The notes under the pieces were generated by a model. That model did not search any database, was not told the origin of the DNA, and saw nothing but the letters and a program-made list of their open reading frames with translations. A stretch of DNA of 64,000 nt, taken from Nocardia sp. NBC_01730 (GTDB lineage Bacteria > Actinomycetota > Actinomycetes > Mycobacteriales > Mycobacteriaceae). Shown here one piece after another: positions 16,030-23,789 of the stretch (the first letter of the stretch is position 1; each line of letters starts with the position of its first letter). Made by a program: the position numbers and the translations under genes. Location: NCBI RefSeq assembly GCF_035920445.1, contig NZ_CP109162.1, positions 8,556,001 to 8,620,000 on the forward strand, in the 5' to 3' direction.

Positions 16030-18222
16030 ATGGCATTCGCAACCGAGATTCCGGCGGAGGGCTACGAGGGCAGGGCCGCGGGCGAGCCGCCGCTCGCGCA
16101 CTCGGAGTTCCGTCCCGTCGGCGAGATCGAGCGCGTCGACGGCCGGTTCCAGGTGGTCAGCGAACATCAGCCGGCGGGCGACCAGCCTGCCGCGATCGAG
16201 GAGCTGGAGCGCAGGATCAGAGCGGGCGAGCGCGACGTGGTGCTGCTCGGCGCCACCGGCACCGGCAAGTCGGCCACCACGGCATGGCTGATCGAGCGGC
16301 TGCAGCGGCCCGCGCTGGTAATGGCGCCGAACAAGACCCTCGCGGCCCAGCTGGCCAACGAGCTGCGCGAGATGCTGCCCAACAACTCCGTCGAATACTT
16401 CGTCTCGTATTACGACTACTACCAGCCCGAGGCGTACATCGCGCAGACCGACACCTACATCGAGAAGGACAGCTCGATCAACGACGACGTCGAGCGCCTG
16501 CGCCACTCGGCGACCTCCAACCTGCTGTCCCGGCGCGACGTTGTGGTGGTCGCCTCCGTGTCGTGCATCTATGGCCTCGGCACACCGCAGTCGTATCTGG
16601 ACCGTTCGGTGCAGCTGGAGGTTGGCACCGAGGTGGACCGCGACGCGTTGCTGCGGCTGCTGGTCGACGTGCAGTACACGCGCAACGACATGGCGTTCAC
16701 CCGCGGCTCGTTCCGCGTGCGCGGCGACACCGTGGAGATCATCCCTTCCTATGAGGAACTCGCGATCCGCATCGAGTTCTTCGGTGACGAGATCGATGCG
16801 CTGTACTATCTGCACCCGCTCACCGGCGACGTGGTCCGCCGAGTCGACATGCTGCGCATCTTCCCGGCCACCCACTATGTGGCGGGTCCGGATCGGATGG
16901 AGCGCGCGGTGCGCGACATCGAGGCCGAGCTGGCGGAGCGGCTCGCCGAGCTGGAGCGCCAGGGTAAGCTGCTCGAGGCGCAGCGGCTGCGCATGCGCAC
17001 CCAGTACGACCTGGAGATGATCCGGCAGGTGGGGTTCTGCTCCGGCATCGAGAACTACTCGCGCCACATCGACGGGCGCCCGGTCGGCTCGGCTCCCGCG
17101 ACACTGCTGGACTACTTCCCCGAGGATTTCCTGCTCGTTATCGACGAGTCGCACAACACCGTCCCGCAGATCGGCGGCATGTACGAGGGCGACATGTCCC
17201 GCAAGCGCAACCTGGTGGAGTACGGCTTCCGGCTGCCGTCCGCGGTGGACAACCGACCGCTCACCTGGGAGGAGTTCGCTGACCGGATCGGGCAGGCGGT
17301 GTATCTGTCGGCCACTCCCGGCCCGTACGAGCTGGGGCAGACCGGTGGCGAAGTGGTCGAGCAGGTCATCCGGCCGACGGGCCTGGTCGACCCCAAAGTC
17401 GTGGTGAAGCCGACCAAGGGCCAGATCGACGACCTGATCCACGAGATCAAGGAGCGCACCGAGCGCGACGAGCGGGTACTGGTCACCACGCTCACCAAGA
17501 AAATGTCCGAGGACCTCACCGACTATCTGCTCGGACTCGGCATCCGGGTGCGCTACCTGCACTCCGAGATCGACACCCTGCGTCGCGTCGAGTTGCTGCG
17601 GCAGCTGCGGCTCGGCGAGTACGACGTGCTGGTGGGCATCAACCTGCTCCGCGAGGGTCTCGACCTGCCCGAGGTGTCGCTGGTGGCGATCCTCGACGCG
17701 GACAAGGAAGGCTTCCTGCGCAGCACCACCGCGCTGATCCAGACGATCGGCCGGGCGGCGCGCAACGTCTCCGGCGAAGTGCACATGTACGCCGACAAGA
17801 TCACCGATTCGATGCAGTTCGCCATCGATGAGACCGAACGCCGTCGCGCCAAGCAGGTCGCCTACAACGAGGAAATGGGCATCGACCCGAAACCGTTGCG
17901 CAAGAAGATCGCCGACATCCTCGACCAGGTGTACCGAGAAGCCGACGAGACCGAGGTCGAGGTCGGCGGTTCCGGTCGTAATGCCAGCCGCGGCCGCCGT
18001 GCCCAGGGTGAGCCGGGCCGGGCCGTGAGCGCGGGGGTGTACGAGGGCCGCGACGTCAAGTCGATGCCGCGCGCCGAACTCGCCGATCTGGTCAAGGAAC
18101 TCACGGCGCAGATGATGAACGCGGCCAGGGAGTTGCAGTTCGAACTCGCCGGCCGGTTGCGCGACGAAATCGCGGACCTGAAGAAGGAGCTGCGCGGCAT
18201 GGATGCCGCCGGGTTGAGTTGA
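16030..18222 (+). CDS. uvrB: Excinuclease ABC subunit B
   Basis: The damage-verifying helicase-like subunit of nucleotide excision repair, working with UvrA and UvrC (730 residues). Walker A GATGTGKS is at residues 74-81; the beta-hairpin [12 protein letters not shown] follows; later come the helicase motif [26 protein letters not shown] and [30 protein letters not shown]. The C-terminal UVR coiled-coil is [26 protein letters not shown]. The start MAFATE agrees with mycobacterial UvrB and with the promoter spacing; a long in-frame extension to 15454 is not real. It is transcribed alone, ending at the 18240 terminator. Confidence 0.98.
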   Translation: MAFATEIPAEGYEGRAAGEPPLAHSEFRPVGEIERVDGRFQVVSEHQPAGDQPAAIEELERRIRAGERDVVLLGATGTGKSATTAWLIERLQRPALVMAPNKTLAAQLANELREMLPNNSVEYFVSYYDYYQPEAYIAQTDTYIEKDSSINDDVERLRHSATSNLLSRRDVVVVASVSCIYGLGTPQSYLDRSVQLEVGTEVDRDALLRLLVDVQYTRNDMAFTRGSFRVRGDTVEIIPSYEELAIRIEFFGDEIDALYYLHPLTGDVVRRVDMLRIFPATHYVAGPDRMERAVRDIEAELAERLAELERQGKLLEAQRLRMRTQYDLEMIRQVGFCSGIENYSRHIDGRPVGSAPATLLDYFPEDFLLVIDESHNTVPQIGGMYEGDMSRKRNLVEYGFRLPSAVDNRPLTWEEFADRIGQAVYLSATPGPYELGQTGGEVVEQVIRPTGLVDPKVVVKPTKGQIDDLIHEIKERTERDERVLVTTLTKKMSEDLTDYLLGLGIRVRYLHSEIDTLRRVELLRQLRLGEYDVLVGINLLREGLDLPEVSLVAILDADKEGFLRSTTALIQTIGRAARNVSGEVHMYADKITDSMQFAIDETERRRAKQVAYNEEMGIDPKPLRKKIADILDQVYREADETEVEVGGSGRNASRGRRAQGEPGRAVSAGVYEGRDVKSMPRAELADLVKELTAQMMNAARELQFELAGRLRDEIADLKKELRGMDAAGLS

Positions 18223-18239
18223 GCTGTGCCGTAACGGCT

Positions 18240-18279
18240 CTGCCTCCGCGGACCGGGCACCGTGTGGCCGCGGAGGCAG
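18240..18279. terminator. Bidirectional terminator between uvrB and the VOC gene
   Basis: Perfect 12-nt arms CTGCCTCCGCGG (18240-18251) and CCGCGGAGGCAG (18268-18279) sit 18 nt after the uvrB stop and 9 nt before the VOC stop, between converging genes. Confidence 0.85.
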
Positions 18280-18287
18280 CGGGGTCG

Positions 18288-18758
18288 TCAGGCCTTGGCG
18301 GCCATCCACTCGTTCACCCGGCGCTCGGCCTCCTCGCGGGAGACCTCCTCTACCTTGGTGAGCACCGCCCAGCGGTGGCCGAACGGATCGATGATCACGC
18401 CGAAGCGGTCGCCGGTGACGAAGGTCTGCGGCTCTTCGACATGGCGGGCGCCGTGTTCTACGGCGCGCCGCACGACCGCGTCGACATCGGGGCAGTAGTG
18501 CACGATCGAGGTGTGCACCCACTCGCCGTTCGGGGCGAGCACGCCGTTGTCCGGGATGGGCATGCCCATCTGCAGAGTCGAGTCACCGAACTTCAACTCC
18601 GCGTGCGCGGGCTGACCGTCAGGCAGATCATTGCGGCTGAGCACCTCGGCTCCGAAGACGGCGGTGTAGAAATCAATGGCCTTGTTGCCGTCGCCGACCG
18701 CGAGGAAGCAGGTGATCGAGTGGTAGCCGTCGGCAATGGGGTTCACTGTGTTCGTCAT
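18288..18758 (-). CDS. VOC-superfamily (glyoxalase/PhnB-like) protein
   Basis: A 156-residue protein with the vicinal-oxygen-chelate fold of the PhnB/3-demethylubiquinone-like group. Features: YHSITCFLAVGDGNKAIDFYTAVFGAEVLSR (first beta-alpha-beta module), HAELKFGDSTLQMGMPIPD, and VEEPQTFVTGDRFGVIIDPFGHRWAVLTKVEEVS (second module with DPFGHRW). The ATG at 18758 gives the usual length. It is divergent from an AraC-family gene only 50 bp away, which is the likely regulator. The substrate is unknown; relatives are often annotated as glyoxalase or bleomycin-resistance-like without proof. Confidence 0.86.
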   Translation of the reverse strand: MTNTVNPIADGYHSITCFLAVGDGNKAIDFYTAVFGAEVLSRNDLPDGQPAHAELKFGDSTLQMGMPIPDNGVLAPNGEWVHTSIVHYCPDVDAVVRRAVEHGARHVEEPQTFVTGDRFGVIIDPFGHRWAVLTKVEEVSREEAERRVNEWMAAKA

Positions 18759-18810
18759 GGCATCAACCCTTGCCGCTCGTGGTTTGCGGGTCTTGTAAGA
18801 AAGCGACACC

Positions 18811-19713
18811 GTGCCCGGCCGCGCTGAATCGCCTGCCGCCGAGCCAGGGCGGGCCCGCAATCCGGCCGTGCCCGCCGATACCAAAGGCATCCTGCACCCG
18901 GACGAACAGGCCAAGCACCGATCGCTGGCCCGGTTGGTCCCGAGTCCGGCAATGGACCGCTATGTCGAGTGGTACTGGTCAGTGCACTGGGATCTGCGCG
19001 GCAGAGCGCCGTATCGCGCCGAGGTGCTGTCGTATCCGAGCGTGAACGTCACCTTCGAGCGATCCGACTCACGCACCGGCGGATTCGTGAACGGGGTGAG
19101 CACCACCAAATACGTCCGCGAGCTCAGCGGGCTCGGGGAAGCATTCGGTATTCGCTTCCGGGCGGGTGGTTTCGGCGCGTTCACCGGACTCGATGTCGGT
19201 TCGTTTCGCGACTACTCCGTCGACCTCGCCGACGTCATGCCCGAGGCGGCGGGATTGGCCGAGCGTGTGCTCGATGTGCCCACCGACGGGCAACGCCGCG
19301 CCGTCGTCGAGGAGTTCCTCGCGGGCAGGCCGTCGGTCGACGACCCGACCTACCGGCTGGTGCTGCGCATTGTCGACGCGATGGCCAACGATCTGGAGCT
19401 GACCAGGGTCGACCAGATCACCGACCGCTTCGGTGTGCCTACGCGCACCCTGCAGCGCATGTTCCGCCGTTACGTCGGTGCCGGGCCGAAATGGGTACTG
19501 CGCCGCTATCGGTTGCAGGACGGCGCCGACCTGCTCGCCAAGGGCCGCACCGAAGACCTGGCCGCACTGGCCGCCGACCTGGGATACTTCGACCAGGCGC
19601 ACTTCTCGCGTGAGTTCACCGCGGAGGTCGGAATGGCTCCGCTGGAATACGCCAAGAATTCGCTACGTTCACGTAACGAGGTAACGTCAAAGGTCATGCC
19701 GACCAGTAATTAG
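18811..19713 (+). CDS. AraC-family transcriptional regulator
   Basis: A 300-residue regulator. The N-terminal two thirds form an effector region of the DUF6597 type (YVEWYWSVHWDLRGRAPYRAEVLSYPSVNVTFE, GFVNGVSTTKYVRELSGLGEAFGIRFRAGGF). The C-terminal AraC/XylS double helix-turn-helix covers about residues 200-290 (RVDQITDRFGVPTRTLQRMFRRYVGAGPKWVLRRYRLQ; LAALAADLGYFDQAHFSREFTAEVGMAPLEYAK). The GTG at 18811 is the best available start but the first 40 residues are Pro/Ala-rich and poorly supported. It stands head to head with the VOC gene. Confidence 0.9.
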   Translation: MPGRAESPAAEPGRARNPAVPADTKGILHPDEQAKHRSLARLVPSPAMDRYVEWYWSVHWDLRGRAPYRAEVLSYPSVNVTFERSDSRTGGFVNGVSTTKYVRELSGLGEAFGIRFRAGGFGAFTGLDVGSFRDYSVDLADVMPEAAGLAERVLDVPTDGQRRAVVEEFLAGRPSVDDPTYRLVLRIVDAMANDLELTRVDQITDRFGVPTRTLQRMFRRYVGAGPKWVLRRYRLQDGADLLAKGRTEDLAALAADLGYFDQAHFSREFTAEVGMAPLEYAKNSLRSRNEVTSKVMPTSN

Positions 19714-19820
19714 TTGCTGTATGGATCGATTCCGGTGATCCTGCGGCGGATCCGGGAATGGGTAACCGGGCACGCAGTCGAAAGTTGCGCTATCGACCAT
19801 CAGCCGACAAGGAGTGGGAC

Positions 19821-20234
19821 ATGGATGTCGTGGTGTTGATCGGACGGGTGTTGTTCGCTTTCCTCTTCCTGGGCTCCGCGATCGGGCACTTCACCCAGAC
19901 GGAGGCGATGGCGGGGTATGCGCAGAGTCGGGGGATCCCCATGGCGAAGTACGCCGTGCTGGCCTCGGGCGCGGTGTTCGCACTGGGCGGACTGAGCGTG
20001 CTTCTCGGCGTGTGGGCCGATCTCGGGTCGCTGCTGCTGGTGGTGTCGCTACTGCCGACTGCCTTCCTGATGCATCCGTTCTGGAAGGAGACCGACGCGG
20101 AAACCAAACAGGGCGAGATGGTCATGTTCAACAAGGACGTCGCCTTGGCGGGCGCCGCCCTGATGCTGTTCGCGTTCTTCGCGCATGTCGACGATCTCGG
20201 ATTGACCATCACCGGCCCACTTTTCAACCTCTAG
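19821..20234 (+). CDS. DoxX-family membrane protein
   Basis: A 137-residue integral membrane protein with four predicted helices (VVVLIGRVLFAFLFLGSAIGHF, YAVLASGAVFALGGLSVLLGV, LGSLLLVVSLLPTAFLMHPFW, DVALAGAALMLFAFFAHVDDLGL). The FMHPFW-like LMHPFW and FNKDVALAGA motifs are typical of DoxX/DUF417-like proteins. AAGGAG lies 6 nt before ATG 19821. DoxX proteins in mycobacteria associate with redox and detoxification partners; no such partner gene is adjacent here. The next feature is a micropeptide 52 bp downstream, which may share the transcript. Confidence 0.9.
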   Translation: MDVVVLIGRVLFAFLFLGSAIGHFTQTEAMAGYAQSRGIPMAKYAVLASGAVFALGGLSVLLGVWADLGSLLLVVSLLPTAFLMHPFWKETDAETKQGEMVMFNKDVALAGAALMLFAFFAHVDDLGLTITGPLFNL

Positions 20235-20286
20235 GCCGACCTGCCGCCTAATAGTGCACGTCCTTTTACGGCGGGGAGAGGAACGC

Positions 20287-20346
20287 ATGGACATCATCGG
20301 AGCGATTCTCGGCATTTTCTGGGCAAACTACCGGAAGTGGCCGTAG
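20287..20346 (+). CDS. 19-residue hydrophobic micropeptide
   Basis: ATG at 20287, TAG at 20344-20346, preceded by a very strong SD (GGGGAGAGG about 5 nt upstream). The product is MDIIGAILGIFWANYRKWP: a hydrophobic half followed by an aromatic, basic end, as in single-pass small membrane proteins. It is followed 20 nt later by a strong terminator (20366-20412), so the transcription unit is complete. It lies between DoxX and UspA genes. No family can be assigned from memory; the strength of the SD and the terminator are the support. Confidence 0.6.
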   Translation: MDIIGAILGIFWANYRKWP

Positions 20347-20365
20347 CGGCGCGCTGGTCCAGCTC

Positions 20366-20412
20366 GATCGGCCCGTCCCGGTGCGTGACTCACGCGGTGG
20401 TACGGGCCGATC
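20366..20412 (+). terminator. Terminator after the micropeptide
   Basis: GATCGGCCCGT (20366-20376) pairs perfectly with ACGGGCCGATC (20402-20412). Inside the loop GCGTGA (20383-20388) and TCACGC (20390-20395) form a second stem. A TTCG tail follows. Confidence 0.75.
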
Positions 20413-20476
20413 TTCGTCCGATGGACCGCACTGTGTGACGAATATCCCACGGGTGCAACACTGTTCGTCTCGATTG

Positions 20477-20505
20477 TGTGAAATCACAGGTTTCGGATGC
20501 CGAAA
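20477..20505. promoter_or_regulatory. Two adjacent palindromes upstream of uspA
   Basis: TGTGA-AA-TCACA (20477-20488) and TTTCGG-ATG-CCGAAA (20491-20505) stand side by side about 210 bp before uspA, in an AT-rich 300-bp gap that has no gene. The first resembles CRP/FNR half-sites but with a 2-bp instead of 6-bp spacer. They may be regulator sites for the stress gene. Confidence 0.35.
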
Positions 20506-20716
20506 TCGGTTCGGCGCTGGTTGGTTGCGCCTTTCTGACATTCGCCGGAGAACCCGTGGCAGGAATGGTTGAACACCCCGAGTGTGATGTATTGCGATTT
20601 CTGATATTTCCGTACCGTTTGCCGCTATGGTCGAGCCCAATCGCCGCGCCCACGCCCCGATCTGCCGGGACTAGATCGGACGCAGCACCCGACCCACCGC
20701 ATAGTTGGAGGAGAGA

Positions 20717-21169
20717 ATGACCGCCTACCGGACCATTGTCGTCGGAACCGATGGCTCGGACTCGTCGTATGTCGCCGTCGAGAAGGCCGCCGCTCTGGCT
20801 GGAATTTCCACCGCGACCCTGGTCGTGGCCTGCGCGTACTACCCGACCGATGATCGCGATCTCGCCGCTGCCACCGATGTCCTCAAGGAGGAGGCCTACC
20901 AGGTGCGGGGTTCGGCCCCGACCAACGAGATCCTGCGCGTCGCGCGGGACAAGGCCATCGCCGCGGGCGCGGCGGACATCATCGAGCGCTCCATCGTCGG
21001 CGAGCCGGTGGAGTCGTTGCTGGCGCTGGTCAAGGAGGTCGAGGCCGACCTGCTCGTGGTCGGCAACCGGGGGCTGAACACCTTGGCGGGCCGGCTGCTC
21101 GGCTCGGTGCCCTCCGACGTGGCGCGCAAGTCACGCTCGGATGTGCTGATCGTGCACACCGTGCGCTGA
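20717..21169 (+). CDS. Universal stress protein, UspA family
   Basis: A single-domain 150-residue USP. YRTIVVGTDGSDSSYVAVEKAAALA is the first strand and helix with the conserved Asp. The ATP-binding signature G-x2-G-x9-G-(S/T) appears as VVGNRGLNTLAGRLLGSVPSDVARKSRSDVLIVHTVR, so it is of the ATP-binding type. GGAGGAGA precedes ATG 20717 at good spacing. It is monocistronic: an AT-rich leader upstream and a strong terminator at 21181. Mycobacterial homologues are induced by hypoxia or stationary phase, but no DosR box is visible here. Confidence 0.95.
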   Translation: MTAYRTIVVGTDGSDSSYVAVEKAAALAGISTATLVVACAYYPTDDRDLAAATDVLKEEAYQVRGSAPTNEILRVARDKAIAAGAADIIERSIVGEPVESLLALVKEVEADLLVVGNRGLNTLAGRLLGSVPSDVARKSRSDVLIVHTVR

Positions 21170-21180
21170 GCCCCGCTACG

Positions 21181-21237
21181 ACGAAAGGCTCCGTGCCTCG
21201 TCGCGTTCCGCGATGGGGCACGGAGCCTTTCGTTTTT
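21181..21237 (+). terminator. Rho-independent terminator of uspA
   Basis: A 17-nt stem (21181-21197 with 21217-21233) is perfect and is followed by TTTTT (21233-21237). It also separates uspA from the convergent helicase gene, whose stop is at 21250. Confidence 0.93.
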
Positions 21238-21249
21238 CGGCGTGAGTCG

Positions 21250-23586
21250 TCAGCACAACCTGCCGAGCACGTCCGGTAGCTGCGCGCTGTGCACCACGCC
21301 GAGCCGCTGCGTGGCGCGGGTGAGCGCGACGTACAGGTCGTTGAGTCCGCGCGGCGATTCGTCGAGGATGCTCTGCGGCTCGACCAGGTAGACGGCGTCG
21401 AACTCCAGGCCCTTCACATCGTGCACGGTGAGCACCCGCACCGACTCGCCCGTGAGGTCGTCCAGCCGAGCTACCAGCGCGTGCGGCGCGATCACCGCTG
21501 TGGTGCCCGGCCCGGATGATTCGGCGGCGACCAGCCGGGCGACCTCCGCGTGCACGTCGCCTGGAGCCACCCGGTACGCGCGCGGCACGGTGCCGGTCTC
21601 GCGGACCGAGCGCGGCGCGACCGCCGCCGGGTCGATCGCGGCGAGCACGTCCGCGGCGACGGCCATGATCTCGGCGGGTGTGCGGTAGTTGACCGTCAGC
21701 TCGGTCAGCTTCCACCGTGCGGCGACATAGGGTTCCAGCATCCGCTGCCATGACGACGTGCCCGCCGGGTCGCCGGTCTGCGCGACATCGCCGACCACAG
21801 TGATCCACCGATTCGGGATTCGCCGCATCACCATGCGCCAGGCCATCTCCGACAGCTCCTGCGCCTCGTCCACGATGACGTGCCCATAGGTCCAGGTGCG
21901 ATCGCCCGCGGCGCGTTCCGCGGTGGTCTGGCGGGTGCGGACGTCCTGTCGTTCGGCCAGCTGGCTCGCATCGATCAGGTCGTAGGCCATCAGTATCTCG
22001 GGATCGAGTTCGTCTTCCAGGTCCTGCGGCGCGGAGCCGGTCAAGATGTCCAGCGCGTCCTGCGCCTCGGCGAGCTGGGCGCGCCAGCGGCGGCGGGCGC
22101 GCTCGCGCTCCTCGGCGTCGTCCACGCCGAGCAACTCGGCCAGCTCGTCCAGCAGCGGCGCGTCGGCCGCGCTGAACGTGCCGTTGTCCGGACGAACCAG
22201 CTCAGCACGGTCGGCGGGGTCGAGCGCGGCCGCGACCCGGTCCAGCCGCTCGGGGGCGGCGAGCAGGTCGGCGAGGACCTCCTGCGGGGACAGAATCGGC
22301 CAGAGTCTGCCGATGGCGGACTGGATCTCCTGGTCGGCGCGCATCTCGTCCCTGATCTCGGTGAGGTCGGTCGAGCTGAGCAGGCTGGGGCCGCCGGAAA
22401 GGTCGGCGCCCATGGTCTGCGCGAGCTGGTCGGTCAGCGCATCGATCACCGAACCGGCGAAGATCGGCCTGGCCAAATTGTGCGGCCTGCGCGAGGAACG
22501 GGCGCGGCCGCGGGCCCTGGTGACGATCTTGCGGTCCAACGTGACTCGATAGCCGTCGAAGCTCAGCAGGATCGGTTCGGCGGGTACCTCCTGGCGGTCA
22601 CGAACCGCCTGCTTGAGTACCTCGATGATCGCCTGCGAGCCCTTGATCTCGCCGGCGCGCAGGGAATCCTCCCGGGTCGCCCGCACTCCCGGGTACAAGT
22701 CGCCGATGGTGGACAGCAGCACGCCGGTCTCACCGAGTGAGGGGAGTACCTGGCCGATGTAGTCCAGGAAGGTCGCGTTCGGTCCGATGATCAGCACGCC
22801 GCTCTTGGCCAGCTGCCTGCGGTAGGTGTAGAGCAGGTAGGCGGCGCGGTGCAGCGCGACGGCGGTCTTGCCGGTGCCAGGACCGCCTTGCACGACGAGC
22901 ACGCTCTTGTGCTCCGAGCGGATGATGGCGTCCTGCTCGTGCTGGATGGTCTCGACGATGTCGTTCATGTGGCCGGTGCGGGCGGCGTTGAGCGCCGCGA
23001 GCAGGGCGCTCTCGCTGCCGACGCCGCCGTCGGAGGTGGTGACGCCCGCCCTGCGCGCGGTGTCCAGATCGAGGTACTCGTCGTTGATCGCGGTGACCGT
23101 GCGGTTGCGCGACCGGATGTGCCTGCGCCGGGTCACGCCGTCCGGCGTCGCGGTGGTGGCCAGGTAGAACGGACGGGCCAGCGGTGCGCGCCAGTCCAGC
23201 AGCAGGCTCTCGTAGTCGTCGTTCTCGTCGAGGATGCCAAGCCTGCCGATGTAGCGGTACTCCTCCTGCTCGCCGTCCAGGTCGATGCGACCGAAACACA
23301 GACCGTGTTCCGCGGCATCGTATTTCGCGAGGTCCTCGGTGTAGAGCTGGCTGAAGGACTCCCGCTCGCTGCGGGCCTGCGGGGTGCCGCCGGTTTCCAG
23401 CAGTACGGTGCGCAATCGGTTGCGCGCGTAGTCGCGCATTTCGTCGAGCCGGTCGTACAGCACCGATAGGTAGGCCTGTTCCCGCTCGGTCTCTCGGGTC
23501 CGCTCGTGCCCGTCCTCAGGGGCTGACAACGGCTCGTTGTTGCCCGTGTCCGCGGATGCCGCACGGTCCTGTGTGAGGTCGGGCAA
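21250..23586 (-). CDS. helR: HelD/HelR-type UvrD-family ATPase (RNA polymerase recycling factor)
   Basis: A superfamily-1 ATPase of 778 residues related to HelD, which removes RNA polymerase from stalled or drug-blocked complexes. It has the N-terminal antiparallel coiled-coil (REQAYLSVLYDRLDEMRDYARNRLRTVL), which reaches into the secondary channel. Walker A is VVQGGPGTGKTAVALHRAAYLLYT; Walker B HVIVDEAQELSEMAWRM; motif III WITVVGDVAQTGDP; and the C-terminal VLTVHDVKGLEFDAVYLV and NDLYVALTRATQRL. Length and insert (GRARSSRRPHNL) fit the actinobacterial class that includes mycobacterial HelD and Streptomyces HelR, the latter linked to rifamycin tolerance. The promoter region holds a possible rifamycin-associated element. 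The gene symbol is by family resemblance. Confidence 0.88.
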   Translation of the reverse strand: MPDLTQDRAASADTGNNEPLSAPEDGHERTRETEREQAYLSVLYDRLDEMRDYARNRLRTVLLETGGTPQARSERESFSQLYTEDLAKYDAAEHGLCFGRIDLDGEQEEYRYIGRLGILDENDDYESLLLDWRAPLARPFYLATTATPDGVTRRRHIRSRNRTVTAINDEYLDLDTARRAGVTTSDGGVGSESALLAALNAARTGHMNDIVETIQHEQDAIIRSEHKSVLVVQGGPGTGKTAVALHRAAYLLYTYRRQLAKSGVLIIGPNATFLDYIGQVLPSLGETGVLLSTIGDLYPGVRATREDSLRAGEIKGSQAIIEVLKQAVRDRQEVPAEPILLSFDGYRVTLDRKIVTRARGRARSSRRPHNLARPIFAGSVIDALTDQLAQTMGADLSGGPSLLSSTDLTEIRDEMRADQEIQSAIGRLWPILSPQEVLADLLAAPERLDRVAAALDPADRAELVRPDNGTFSAADAPLLDELAELLGVDDAEERERARRRWRAQLAEAQDALDILTGSAPQDLEDELDPEILMAYDLIDASQLAERQDVRTRQTTAERAAGDRTWTYGHVIVDEAQELSEMAWRMVMRRIPNRWITVVGDVAQTGDPAGTSSWQRMLEPYVAARWKLTELTVNYRTPAEIMAVAADVLAAIDPAAVAPRSVRETGTVPRAYRVAPGDVHAEVARLVAAESSGPGTTAVIAPHALVARLDDLTGESVRVLTVHDVKGLEFDAVYLVEPQSILDESPRGLNDLYVALTRATQRLGVVHSAQLPDVLGRLC

Positions 23587-23666
23587 ACTAACTCCTTGTC
23601 ACCGCGATGAGCTGGGAGCACGGTGCCCGGGACGGGCACGTGAACGCTCGGAAAACAGAGTTGTCG

Positions 23667-23703
23667 AGTCTACTGTGATCGCGGCACGCTTGCCGTAACC
23701 GCA
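23667..23703 (-). promoter_or_regulatory. Promoter of the HelR gene with a degenerate rifamycin-associated element
   Basis: On the minus strand a -10 box TAGACT lies at 23672-23667. The segment GGTTACGGCAAGCG around 23701-23688 falls in the -35 zone. It matches 11 of 14 positions of the corresponding part of the 19-bp rifamycin-associated element as I recall it (GGGGCTTGCGGCAAGCCCC), with the CGGCAAG half kept and the other half degenerate. Confidence 0.4.
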
Positions 23704-23789
23704 GGTCATGCCCACGGAGCGCCCCGTTCCTAGGCCAGGCGAATCGCACCAGGGTGAAGTGTGCGACCAGCCGTATGAGTGGCACCCGG

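Noticed and set aside
15712..18522. 936-codon frame antisense to uvrB
   Set aside because: A shadow frame typical of high-GC genes; its sequence is His/Asp/Leu-rich with no domain.
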